Shown in pieces: positions 1 to 7,319 of a DNA stretch of 64,000 nt. The DNA is from a virus, in the IMG/VR virus record IMGVR_UViG_3300033143_002694, positions 1 to 64,000 of that record; one strand, given 5' to 3'. Position 1 is the stretch's first letter, and every line of letters starts with the position of its first letter. The translations under genes and the position numbers were made by a program. The notes under the pieces are model-generated. The model made no database searches, was not told the origin of the DNA, and was given only the letters and a program-made list of their open reading frames with translations.

Positions 1-1
1 T

Positions 2-151
2 GAGGACCTACGTGGCATATCAGTGACTGTTGTTGACCATGCTGAGGCACACCTTGAAGGTGGTGGGATGATTGCACGGAATCCTAAGAACTATGATGAT
101 CAGTGGTATGTGGCAAAGAAATATTTTGATGACAATTTTCAGAAAGTGTAA
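2..151 (+). CDS. 3' end of a phage protein, cut by the window edge
   Basis: An open frame runs in from the window edge and ends in TAA at 149-151, giving the last 49 residues. The tail is acidic and aromatic, with the segment GGGMIARNPKN followed by DDQWYVAKKYFDDNF. I do not recognise the family with confidence. It is followed after one base by the next small ORF, so the two are probably co-transcribed. Confidence 0.6.
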   Translation, partial: EDLRGISVTVVDHAEAHLEGGGMIARNPKNYDDQWYVAKKYFDDNFQKV

Positions 152-152
152 G

Positions 153-251
153 ATGACAATATTTGAGATGATATTCATTGGTATCGCACTGGCAGGAGTA
201 GCAGTGTATGTTTATTTTAATAGAGAAAAACGTGACTTTTTAGAATTTTAA
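153..251 (+). CDS. Small single-pass membrane protein (32 aa)
   Basis: ATG at 153, one base after the preceding stop. Residues 4-22 form a hydrophobic helix (IFEMIFIGIALAGVAVYVYF) followed by a charged tail (NREKRDFLEF). It looks like a one-helix membrane peptide with a cytoplasmic basic/acidic tail. No function can be assigned. Tight spacing with its neighbours is the main support. Confidence 0.5.
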   Translation: MTIFEMIFIGIALAGVAVYVYFNREKRDFLEF

Positions 252-262
252 GGGGGTTTATT

Positions 263-454
263 TTGGGGAAGAAAATCGTAGTAAAGCATAAGATTGTTAA
301 TGGCGAGACAATTTGTGGTAGGACTGTTGGTGAATACAGCAGTATCCGGGGTAACAAGACATGGAAAGGCGTAACCTGTAAGAAGTGTTTGGCTCAGAGA
401 GTAGTAAAGAAGGTCAAATCGGTTAAAGTAACTGCTTCAGTAGGTGGTGAGTAA
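263..454 (+). CDS. Small basic cysteine-containing protein
   Basis: TTG start at 263, chosen because an AGGGGG Shine-Dalgarno lies about six bases upstream. The 63 residues are lysine-rich and carry C..R and CKKC elements (ETICGRTVG, then GVTCKKCLA), suggesting a small zinc-ribbon-like fold. The stop TAA overlaps the ATG of the next gene (TAATG), so translation is likely coupled. No specific function is evident. Confidence 0.6.
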   Translation: MGKKIVVKHKIVNGETICGRTVGEYSSIRGNKTWKGVTCKKCLAQRVVKKVKSVKVTASVGGE

Positions 455-780
455 TGGGTGGTGGTCAGGATCATGGAGAGCAGGAGATAGCAAAGAAGCC
501 ATGCGATGTATCATCATTGACTGCGAGGCGTACTACTGAAATTGAGAACCGGGATGTGAAGTCCAGTCAGGTAGATCATCCTGAGCATTACAATCAAGGT
601 AAGATCGAAACAATTGATTTTATTGAGGACCGGGAACATCTTGGCTTTGGCAGACTCAACGCAATTAAGTACATTGATCGTAGTGGGGCTAAGATCGGTG
701 AGAGTAAAGAGCAAAGCATCCGGAAGGCTATATGGTACCTAGAGCGTGAATTAGGTATGCATAAGAAGGGGTTACCATGA
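454..780 (+). CDS. DUF3310 family protein
   Basis: 108 residues. The C-terminal half has the DUF3310 signature: VDHPEHYNQGKIETIDFIED, then the helix NAIKYIDRSGAK and KAIWYLEREL. DUF3310 proteins are widespread in phages; the T7 gp1.7-type nucleotide kinase contains a related domain, but most members have no proven activity. The N-terminal 40 residues are polar and look disordered. Its ATG overlaps the upstream stop and its stop overlaps the next ATG (ATGA), so it belongs to a compact operon of small early-type genes. Confidence 0.8.
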   Translation: MGGGQDHGEQEIAKKPCDVSSLTARRTTEIENRDVKSSQVDHPEHYNQGKIETIDFIEDREHLGFGRLNAIKYIDRSGAKIGESKEQSIRKAIWYLERELGMHKKGLP

Positions 781-866
781 CTGCGGAGCGATGGTCGTTA
801 GTGGCTTGTGGGATTATTTTATTTTTCAGTGTTGGTTGCATATGTTTTGCAATCGCAATCTTATAG
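777..866 (+). CDS. Small hydrophobic membrane peptide (29 aa)
   Basis: ATG at 777 overlaps the upstream stop as ATGA and the frame ends in TAG at 864-866. After MTAERW nearly every residue is hydrophobic (SLVACGIILFFSVGCICFAIAIL), so it is a one-helix membrane peptide. It sits directly before another good ribosome-binding site. Function unknown. Confidence 0.5.
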   Translation: MTAERWSLVACGIILFFSVGCICFAIAIL

Positions 867-874
867 GGGGAACT

Positions 875-1192
875 ATGGGACGAAAATTCGGAATCAAAGA
901 AGCAGAGGCGGCAGGGAAGTTTGCAAGGACTCAGGAGCAGAAAGAGACAGTCGTAGCGATGTTAGGTTTATTGGGCATACCAATCATCCTTAAAAAGCAG
1001 GTTACGAAGATCACAAAGAAGATCACAACAAGAATTGCAAAGACTGCCGACAACGTATGTAATCTCCATGAGAAGGCTGATCGTCTTCATGCGAAGGTTG
1101 ATGTGTTGGAAACCAAGATTTATAGCGATGAAACCAAACGAGAAGAAGCGGAAACAACAGCTCAGGATTGGGCATTTTACGAAGATAAATAG
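875..1192 (+). CDS. Coiled-coil protein with a short hydrophobic segment
   Basis: I place the start at ATG 875, not at the upstream in-frame ATG 791, because a GGGGG Shine-Dalgarno lies at 866-870 and the earlier start would swallow the preceding peptide gene. The 105-residue product has a short hydrophobic stretch at about 26-37 (VVAMLGLLGIPIIL), a lysine/threonine-rich amphipathic helix, then heptad-like repeats (ADRLHAKVDVLETK). It could be a membrane-associated coiled coil. No known family recognised. Confidence 0.6.
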   Translation: MGRKFGIKEAEAAGKFARTQEQKETVVAMLGLLGIPIILKKQVTKITKKITTRIAKTADNVCNLHEKADRLHAKVDVLETKIYSDETKREEAETTAQDWAFYEDK

Positions 1193-1199
1193 ATTCATG

Positions 1200-1272
1200 G
1201 GGGGGGAGACCAAGGCGGCTGCCGGGATTCCAAATCCTGTCGTGGTGGGTTCGATTCCTACACCCTCTGCCA
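1200..1272 (+). tRNA. Probable tRNA-Trp (CCA), D-arm atypical
   Basis: The 3' half is canonical: anticodon stem CGGGA/TCCTG around loop TTCCAAA (anticodon CCA), T-arm GTGGG-TTCGATT-CCTAC, acceptor strand ACCCTCT, discriminator G and encoded CCA at 1270-1272. The 5' half is poor: a run of eight G at 1199-1206 pairs with the acceptor only through several G-T pairs, and the D-arm has a short loop and a mismatch. It may be a decayed or unusual tRNA. Confidence 0.5.
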
Positions 1273-1453
1273 TATTGGGATAGCTTAAAGCAAGCGCACT
1301 GCAGACTGTTGGCGGGGTACCTGCTTACATAAGGCATTGTGGACACACGGTTATAGTCCAAGGAGTGGTTACGGGATTATAGCAAATGTGTAAGCCTCTC
1401 ACCAAGGTTGATGTAGGTGTAAACCCTACTCCCAAAAACTTTTAGGAGATATA
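1273..1453 (+). other. Structured noncoding stretch, possible tRNA-like fold
   Basis: About 180 bases without a convincing ORF between the tRNA-Trp-like gene and the next CDS. GGAGTGG near 1361 can pair over seven bases with CTACTCC near 1428. Inside lies an anticodon-arm-like hairpin (AGCCT, loop CTCACCA, AGGTT). The T-loop is not canonical, so I do not call a tRNA. A separate small hairpin GGAC...GTCC lies near 1341-1360. Confidence 0.3.
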
Positions 1454-1639
1454 ATGAAACCTGTACCAGAAGAATACGAAGAGACCCTGAACAATGCATC
1501 CTTAAAGCTTGAGGAAATAGCCAAGGTGGTTATGTTTGTGGCTGAGATGCTGGATGGTGAAACGTTTGAACTGGACACAGAAGCTGGTTTTCGTATAACG
1601 ATCACGAAGATTGAAGATGGGCAGTTAGTAGAAACTTAA
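1454..1639 (+). CDS. Hypothetical small acidic protein
   Basis: ATG at 1454 preceded by AGGAGAT at a good distance. The 61 residues are acidic, with a helical first half (EEYEETLNNASLKLEEIAKVVMFVAEMLDG) and a short beta-like second half (FRITITKIEDGQLVET). No family recognised. Confidence 0.6.
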   Translation: MKPVPEEYEETLNNASLKLEEIAKVVMFVAEMLDGETFELDTEAGFRITITKIEDGQLVET

Positions 1640-1693
1640 ATAACCACAGTCGTTAATAAAGAAAACGGCTATATTCTTTAACAAGGGGTAGAG

Positions 1694-1957
1694 ATGTCGG
1701 TAAAAATAGACAATGAAGAACTGGTAAAAATATACGACAACATGTTGACGCGACTTAATGGATTTTACAAGAAAGGGTTCTATGGTTGGCTAAAGACAGA
1801 GAATCCTCATTTGGCAAAGAGACTTGAGATACTTGACGAAAAAATCAACGATGTGTGGGAAAAATGCACCACTGGCGATGAAGACGTTATAATGTTTAAA
1901 GCAGGGGTTAAATTTTACGAGGATACTGTAAGGAAGGCAATGGTAGATTATGCGTAG
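1694..1957 (+). CDS. Hypothetical helical protein (87 aa)
   Basis: ATG at 1694 after AAGGGG. A charged, mostly helical 87-residue protein with an aromatic patch (FYKKGFYGWLK) near residue 25. It overlaps the next ORF by eight bases, suggesting coupling. No family recognised. Confidence 0.6.
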   Translation: MSVKIDNEELVKIYDNMLTRLNGFYKKGFYGWLKTENPHLAKRLEILDEKINDVWEKCTTGDEDVIMFKAGVKFYEDTVRKAMVDYA

Positions 1958-2165
1958 TAGGGAAGAAGCGGTAAAGTTTACAACGATACAGTTGGACAAT
2001 TCATCATCTGTTCATGGGATAGATGGAAATAAGCTAAATGGCCGCCATCATTACGGTAAGATGGAAATTCAGGAGTTGCTTGATTTTATCTATAGTCACA
2101 ATTCAAGAGGAGAGAAAGTTGAAACACCCATCAAAGTCGTTAATGAACAAGAAGAGAAAACGTAG
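1950..2165 (+). CDS. Hypothetical protein (71 aa)
   Basis: Starts at ATG 1950 inside the end of the preceding gene. Its Shine-Dalgarno is weak, so the start is uncertain. The sequence is polar and histidine/serine-rich with a short helix (MEIQELLDFIYSH). Its 3' end overlaps the following basic ORF in another frame. Confidence 0.45.
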   Translation: MRSREEAVKFTTIQLDNSSSVHGIDGNKLNGRHHYGKMEIQELLDFIYSHNSRGEKVETPIKVVNEQEEKT

Positions 2166-2253
2166 ACAGAAGGAGCGGTTAGAAAAACAGCATCATCAGA
2201 TCGCACCTTTAATAAAGAAACTTAACCAAATGCTCACAAGGAGAACAACGTAA
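2119..2253 (+). CDS. Small highly basic protein (44 aa)
   Basis: TTG at 2119 follows a good AGGAGAG ribosome-binding site and the frame ends with TAA at 2251-2253, overlapping the next ATG. The product is very basic (MNKKRKRRQKERLEKQHH, then LIKKLNQMLTRRTT) and could bind nucleic acid. It is shorter than the full open frame at 2038-2253, whose upstream ATG has no ribosome-binding site. Confidence 0.45.
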   Translation: MKHPSKSLMNKKRKRRQKERLEKQHHQIAPLIKKLNQMLTRRTT

Positions 2254-3653
2254 TGATTCGGAATATGAAAATTAACATCAATGCCACACAGACACCTGCA
2301 AAGGAAGAAGACTGTTCGAATGGTGCTTGTCAGGTAGAGGTCTCTCCGGAGATGACAGCTATCATGGAAAAGGAAGCAAAGGCATTGTTCGCTAAGAAAG
2401 TACAGAGAGATGATTGGCCAGATCAGTCTACCAAAGATCCGAAGGTTACACTGGCGATGATTGTTCGTGATGAATCAGTACATATCAGAGATTGTCTGGA
2501 AAGTATGAAAGACCACGTTGATGAAATAGTAGTTATCGACACCGGTTCTACAGATGCGACAGTTGAAATATGCAAGTCTTATGGCGCAAGGGTATACAAT
2601 TACCCATGGCAGGATAGTTTTTCAGTCGCACGTAATCAGGCTATCAAGCATGTTCGCACTCCATGGCTTATCCAGTTGGATGCCGATGAGCTTATGAGCA
2701 CTGAAGATGCGGCTAAAGTAAGAGATACCGTTCGTGCTGCTCATAAAACAACAGCGAACCTTGTACATATGGTGTTAGTAAACAAGGCAAAGGGTGACGA
2801 TGAAGTAATGTCTGTTATCAATACCGGGAAGATCATGAGGGTTCAACCTGAGCTCCACTTCGTCAACAGGGTCCATAACAAATTGGTCTGCAATGGCGAC
2901 GTTATTCAGTCAAACCTCACCATTATCCATCACGGATATTCACTTCCAGACAAAGATACAATGGCCGCAAAGAAAGATCGCACAACAAGATTGCTCAAAA
3001 TACAGCGGGAAGAACAGCCAGATGACCCTGAGACAGCACATTATCTCGCTATTCAGTATCTAAGGATGGATGATTGGGAAATGGCTATCGAGATCGGCAA
3101 GGTAGCGGTTGGATTATGGGAGAAGTATGATTGTCTTTCTCAGCTACAGTTGCTTTCTATGCATACAGTGGCCATGGCCTATTATCAGTTGGGATCAAGA
3201 TGTAAAACCAACGAAGAGCAGAGTGCGTTTTTTAGTAAGTCAGTTGTATATTCCAAGATGGCTTTGGGGCATTATCCGGATTACATCGATAGTAATTGCC
3301 TGCTGTCTTCAATATACTTTGCACAGAAAAATCACAAGGAGTGCGAGAAGTATGCAGTTGCATTTTTACGGGTTGCCGACATGCTGAAGAAGGACAATGC
3401 CAAGGCTTTGGTAATCCCCCTGATGTCCATGAAACATGAGTGGATGGTTTGCTTGCAGTTGGCTATCAATTTCTTCGAACAGGCTGATTCAGAAAAAGCA
3501 ATACACTTTATAGGTAAAGGTGAAGATTGTCTTCCTGCCGATCAGAAGTATAAAGTATCTTGGGGTGTCTTCAAGTATATGATTACGCTTGGTGACCCGG
3601 TTAGCCTAAAGAACGCAGAAGCTATATATTCAGTAGGGTATAGGGCAGAATAG
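2253..3653 (+). CDS. Family 2 (GT-A) glycosyltransferase with C-terminal helical repeats
   Basis: 466 residues. After a variable N-terminal 60 residues the GT2 fold begins with VTLAMIVRDESVHIRDCLES (about 66), followed by EIVVIDTGSTDATVEIC (about 92-108) and the DxD-type metal site LDADELM near 143. This pattern is typical of SunS-like GT2 enzymes that move a sugar from a nucleotide donor. From about residue 245 the sequence looks like TPR repeats (AHYLAIQYLRMDDWEMAIEIG). It opens the sugar block and its ATG overlaps the previous stop. Acceptor unknown: a cell-surface glycan, a protein or DNA are all possible. Confidence 0.85.
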   Translation: MIRNMKININATQTPAKEEDCSNGACQVEVSPEMTAIMEKEAKALFAKKVQRDDWPDQSTKDPKVTLAMIVRDESVHIRDCLESMKDHVDEIVVIDTGSTDATVEICKSYGARVYNYPWQDSFSVARNQAIKHVRTPWLIQLDADELMSTEDAAKVRDTVRAAHKTTANLVHMVLVNKAKGDDEVMSVINTGKIMRVQPELHFVNRVHNKLVCNGDVIQSNLTIIHHGYSLPDKDTMAAKKDRTTRLLKIQREEQPDDPETAHYLAIQYLRMDDWEMAIEIGKVAVGLWEKYDCLSQLQLLSMHTVAMAYYQLGSRCKTNEEQSAFFSKSVVYSKMALGHYPDYIDSNCLLSSIYFAQKNHKECEKYAVAFLRVADMLKKDNAKALVIPLMSMKHEWMVCLQLAINFFEQADSEKAIHFIGKGEDCLPADQKYKVSWGVFKYMITLGDPVSLKNAEAIYSVGYRAE

Positions 3654-3663
3654 AAAGGACGAC

Positions 3664-4656
3664 ATGCTTTTGAAAAATACAGGACACATAATGATAGTCG
3701 GAGTATTCGACGTTGAAGGTAGCACAAACATTGAGATGGCTGAGGGATTTCGATCCCTTGGCTACTCAGTTGAAACATATAATTATCGCACAAGGCTTAA
3801 AGAGCTCAAGTACCAAGACAGGATGGAAGCAGAGTATCTCAGTCTTATCCAAGGAAGAAAATTTGATCTACAGATATTTTGTAAAGTCAACCAAATGCAT
3901 CCTGCGGTACTACATCAGGCGAAGGAATCAGGTCCAACTTGGTATTGGTTCATGGATAATTTCGAAGGTTGCCGACAAACGCATGCAGCAACTTATGCCG
4001 CAAATGCGACTTATGCCAGTGCGACAGCCAGCGACGTTGCCGAAAGATTCAGCATGGTTAACAAGAAGGCTTATCATGTATTTGAAGGATACAATCCCAA
4101 GTTGTATTTCAAAGAGGAAGAACGTAAAGTCCGTGATTATATTTTTATAGGCAATGCCACGGTTCCAAGAGTTGTTGCTCTCACTGATCTCCGTAACAAG
4201 GGGTTCAAGATCGACATATTCGGCTATGGCTGGCCTATAGGAATGAAAGCAAGCGGACCCGTAATAGGTGAAGATGAACGGATTGAAATAAATAGTTCTA
4301 AAGTTGTCTTGAATCTTTGTCACGATAATGTTATATTTAGCGACAGAGTAACCAAGGCTTTAGCATGTGGGGCAAACGTTATTTCCCAGAACTGTACCGA
4401 TATCCGGGAGATGGTTAAATGGTTCACTAATAACCCTAAGCAGCAACAAGAGATAGAGGATACAGCAGCCAGTTGGATTGCGGTTATAAACGACAAAAGC
4501 ATCCTTCCTAAGCCTATCTTCAACCCTAGAACATATGTTGTTTATACGGATAGCAACACAGAAACATATACAAGACAGAATCATTCATGGGCATCAGTCG
4601 CAAGCAAACTTATTGAAAGGGTGGTGGTTGATGAGAGTACAATTCGGCAGTCCTGA
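3664..4656 (+). CDS. GT-B type glycosyltransferase (CgeB/GT1-like)
   Basis: 330 residues with two Rossmann-like halves. The N-terminal half starts with IMIVGVFDVEGSTNIEMAEGFRSLGY. The C-terminal half contains YIFIGNATVPRVVALTDLRNKG (about 159-180), IDIFGYGW and SDRVTKALACGANVIS (about 224-240), matching the donor-binding region of GT1/CgeB-like enzymes. Its 3' end overlaps the next gene by 26 bases. It lies between a GT2 enzyme and an aminosugar-type aminotransferase, so it probably acts in the same glycan pathway. Donor and acceptor cannot be read from the sequence. Confidence 0.75.
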   Translation: MLLKNTGHIMIVGVFDVEGSTNIEMAEGFRSLGYSVETYNYRTRLKELKYQDRMEAEYLSLIQGRKFDLQIFCKVNQMHPAVLHQAKESGPTWYWFMDNFEGCRQTHAATYAANATYASATASDVAERFSMVNKKAYHVFEGYNPKLYFKEEERKVRDYIFIGNATVPRVVALTDLRNKGFKIDIFGYGWPIGMKASGPVIGEDERIEINSSKVVLNLCHDNVIFSDRVTKALACGANVISQNCTDIREMVKWFTNNPKQQQEIEDTAASWIAVINDKSILPKPIFNPRTYVVYTDSNTETYTRQNHSWASVASKLIERVVVDESTIRQS

Positions 4657-5629
4657 TATTGATGCAGATTCACTGAGTACAGAAATCAATCATATCCTTA
4701 AGTCTGGATGGGTTTCTATAGGGGAATACGTAGAAGCTCTTGAGAACGCTTTTAAGGTGCGTTTCCGGGTTAAGCATGCCATAGGTACTAACTGTGCCAC
4801 AACAGGGCTTATCATCGCTCTCAAGGCGGCAGGATGGGGAAGAGACGCTCGCGGCACAGATGTTCATCTTCCTGCGTTCACATGGCCGAGTACGCTCTAT
4901 GCCGTGAAGTGTATAGGTGGATTCCCTATTTTTCACGATATTGACCCTGATACGTGGCTGATGAAAGAACCCGGTGATTCGTATGGCAAGCTATTACTGG
5001 TAGATACATTCGGTAATGCCGCAGAACATTTCGAAGGATTTGACAAAGAAGACACGATAATCGATGCAGCACATGGATATGGAAACGATCTTCTTGGTAA
5101 GAGGGGTATCGCTGAGGTAGTTTCCCTGTCATTCACAAAAGTAGTTACAGGCATGGAAGGTGGAATGATCCTTACAGATGATGACAAATTGGCAGAGACT
5201 GCGACAGAATTGCGAAGACTATCAGGTAGAATGGGCGAAATCAATGCGTTAATTGCGTTAAAGTCTATTGAGAATTATAAACCAAGCGTCGCGCAGTTCG
5301 CAGTCAATTACTATAAAGACCATATACAGGTTCCGTTTACATGTCAGTATGTACCCAATGACACCTCTAATAGTGTATTTAGTCTCAGGTTCGAATCTAC
5401 GGCTGTCAGAGATGCCATCAGGATTGCACTTGAGAAGGAAGGTATTGAAACCAAGGTATATCATGATCCACTTCAAGCAGGCCATCCGGAAACTGAAAAG
5501 CTGTACAGCACTATATTGTCTATTCCTACTCATGTTGATGCTGTTGCTATACAAGGCTACATCGTCGATATAATCAATACTGCGGCTCTTTACGCTAAAA
5601 CTCCGGGGAAGGAATTTCTAACAAGATGA
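4631..5629 (+). CDS. DegT/DnrJ/EryC1/StrS-family PLP aminotransferase
   Basis: I choose ATG 4631 over the upstream in-frame ATG 4535 because the product then begins MRVQFGSPDIDAD, as in the family. The 332 residues contain GTNCATTGLIIALKAAG (about 50-66), the substrate loop PAFTWPSTLYAV, DAAHGYG and SFTKVVTGMEGGMI, whose lysine (about 171) should form the Schiff base with PLP. Such enzymes usually aminate keto-sugar nucleotides for O-antigen or antibiotic sugars. The protein is a little shorter than typical (about 370). With the epimerase at 10.9 kb it could make an amino sugar donor. Confidence 0.85.
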   Translation: MRVQFGSPDIDADSLSTEINHILKSGWVSIGEYVEALENAFKVRFRVKHAIGTNCATTGLIIALKAAGWGRDARGTDVHLPAFTWPSTLYAVKCIGGFPIFHDIDPDTWLMKEPGDSYGKLLLVDTFGNAAEHFEGFDKEDTIIDAAHGYGNDLLGKRGIAEVVSLSFTKVVTGMEGGMILTDDDKLAETATELRRLSGRMGEINALIALKSIENYKPSVAQFAVNYYKDHIQVPFTCQYVPNDTSNSVFSLRFESTAVRDAIRIALEKEGIETKVYHDPLQAGHPETEKLYSTILSIPTHVDAVAIQGYIVDIINTAALYAKTPGKEFLTR

Positions 5630-5835
5630 AGTATAATAGATGTGCGAACTGCGGGTTTACAATACTTGACTTAGATGGTGGTATTTTCCTTGGGCATACA
5701 CTTGATTATTGGATTGATCTACAGGCTAGGGTGGATGAAATAGATGCCACGAAACTCGTAGAGGAAATAGTTCGTCTAAAGGCTAAGTTGTTCGATTATC
5801 AGGCAATTGAAAAATTATACAAGGACATAAAATGA
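5626..5835 (+). CDS. Small protein with N-terminal CxxC
   Basis: 69 residues starting with ATGA overlap. An N-terminal CANCG motif is followed by an acidic helical region (DEIDATKLVEEIVRLKAKL). It may be a half zinc ribbon or an accessory to the radical SAM enzyme that starts four bases before its end. No family recognised. Confidence 0.6.
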   Translation: MKYNRCANCGFTILDLDGGIFLGHTLDYWIDLQARVDEIDATKLVEEIVRLKAKLFDYQAIEKLYKDIK

Positions 5836-7220
5836 AAATCACATTTATACAGCCTTATTACGAAAACGTATGGGAAGCTTTAGGTATAGGTTACATAATA
5901 GCTTATGCGAAACTTAAGACAGGGGAAAAACATGACTATCGTTTCTTTCATGGAAATTTTGATGACGAGGCTGATATGGTGCTGCAAGGCTCCAAGTCTG
6001 ATATTGTCGCGATTTCGTGTACCAGTCCTACGTATGGAAATGCCATACATTTGGCCAATAGCATTAAGCTACTTAATTCTAAGGTACATATTGTTTTAGG
6101 TGGATGGCACCCAACAGCATTACCGGAAGAAGTTATCAAGGAGTTGAACGTAGACCAAGTAATTGTCGGTGAAGGGGAACTGGCAATGGTCAGAGTGATA
6201 ATGGGTAGCAGGAAACCAATAATAACCGGTGTCAAATTGTCACCAGATGAATTACCATGGCCAGATCGTGAAGCTATAAAGAATGAAAGAACCATCGATC
6301 TCTGTGAGAGTATGAACGGTAAGCGCATCGCCTCGTTCCAGATGAACAGGGGTTGTAAGGTCCACTGTAAGTTTTGCTCAGAAGTGACAATGACAGGACA
6401 GCACCATTGGAAGAAGAATCCTATTCGCACACGGAACTACGATGCGGTGCTAAATGAGATCGCAGGGGTTAGTGCAGATTTCGGAATTAACTATTTCAAG
6501 TTCGTTGATGCAACTTTTGACAAAGACACACAGACAGTAATTGATTTCTGCAAGAGGAAAGTTGAACGTGGTAATACGATGCCATGGGAAGCAAATATCC
6601 ATCCTAATTTCGTACAGAAGGAAGAAGTTTTCGAGTGGCTTGAGAAGGCGAATTGTGAACAGATTAACGTGGGTGTGGAGTCTGGTAGTCCTTATGTACT
6701 TACGGACGTAGGTAAGGGTACATCTCTTGATGGAATAAAGAGGGTGTTCGCATGGGCAAAGAAGTATAATATCAAGAGACGTGCATTTATTCTGATAGGC
6801 ATGCCTGATGAAACCAATGAAGATATTGATTATACGATTGAGTTGCTTGATGAGATAGAGCCAGATGTTGTTGGCTTTACAATCTTGGCACCATACCCCG
6901 GTGGAGATTATTTTAATTTGTCCTTGCATAAAGATGTAGATTGGAGTAAAGTAGATGAGTATTCTAATGACGTGTGGAGTACTGAGAGCTTTAGCAATAT
7001 AGAGCTGAAGAACACGCAGGCTTACCTGATGGGTAGGTATGACCATTTATTATGCGAGAGGCAGGGTGCCGTGAAAGTACACAAGATGATAAAACCTAAG
7101 CCTTGGGGTAGTGGCCGCTTAAAGAAAGGCCCCCTATGTCATGTAGATACATTCGAGAAACTGTCTTACAGGTGGGACAAAGTGACTTGCGAATTTTGTC
7201 TTAAGAAACGAAAAGCTTAA
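5832..7220 (+). CDS. B12-binding-domain radical SAM protein
   Basis: 462 residues. Residues 1-130 look like a cobalamin-binding Rossmann fold (MKITFIQPYYENVWEALGIGYIIAYAK, IVAISCTSPTYGNA, VLGGWHPTALPEEV). The radical SAM core follows with RGCKVHCKFCSE at about 173-184, the CX3CX2C set that holds the 4Fe-4S cluster. INVGVESGS and GMPDETNED are typical downstream motifs. The C-terminus has an extra CEFC. Class B enzymes of this type often methylate unreactive carbons, but many members are unassigned. Its position between aminotransferase and glycosyltransferase genes suggests a sugar or glycan substrate (inference). Confidence 0.85.
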   Translation: MKITFIQPYYENVWEALGIGYIIAYAKLKTGEKHDYRFFHGNFDDEADMVLQGSKSDIVAISCTSPTYGNAIHLANSIKLLNSKVHIVLGGWHPTALPEEVIKELNVDQVIVGEGELAMVRVIMGSRKPIITGVKLSPDELPWPDREAIKNERTIDLCESMNGKRIASFQMNRGCKVHCKFCSEVTMTGQHHWKKNPIRTRNYDAVLNEIAGVSADFGINYFKFVDATFDKDTQTVIDFCKRKVERGNTMPWEANIHPNFVQKEEVFEWLEKANCEQINVGVESGSPYVLTDVGKGTSLDGIKRVFAWAKKYNIKRRAFILIGMPDETNEDIDYTIELLDEIEPDVVGFTILAPYPGGDYFNLSLHKDVDWSKVDEYSNDVWSTESFSNIELKNTQAYLMGRYDHLLCERQGAVKVHKMIKPKPWGSGRLKKGPLCHVDTFEKLSYRWDKVTCEFCLKKRKA

Positions 7221-7225
7221 CATGT

Positions 7226-7300
7226 GGGGATATGGTATAATGGCTATTACATCAGGTTTTGATCCTGATAATCGTGGTTCGATTCCACATGTCCCTACCA
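7226..7300 (+). tRNA. tRNA-Gln (TTG)
   Basis: Cloverleaf read by eye: acceptor GGGGATA/TGTCCCT, anticodon stem TCAGG/CCTGA around loop TTTTGAT (anticodon TTG), T-loop TTCGATT, discriminator A and encoded CCA. The T-stem has four pairs plus one C-A mismatch. It sits alone inside the sugar block, just before the fusion gene. Confidence 0.85.
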
Positions 7301-7319
7301 ATTTAGAAAGGGGAGCATT

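Noticed and set aside
791-874. Upstream in-frame start for the 875-1192 gene
   Set aside because: No Shine-Dalgarno at 791, and the extension overlaps the membrane peptide gene; the GGGGG site before 875 is much better.
1361-1434. tRNA-Val (CAC) call from the CTCACCA loop
   Set aside because: The T-loop TGTAAAC is not canonical, the base after the anticodon is C, and D-arm spacing is wrong, so only a tRNA-like structure is reported.
6450-7046. Minus-strand frame (198 aa) within the radical SAM gene
   Set aside because: Antisense to a strongly supported gene with conserved cysteine motifs; it has no start signal.
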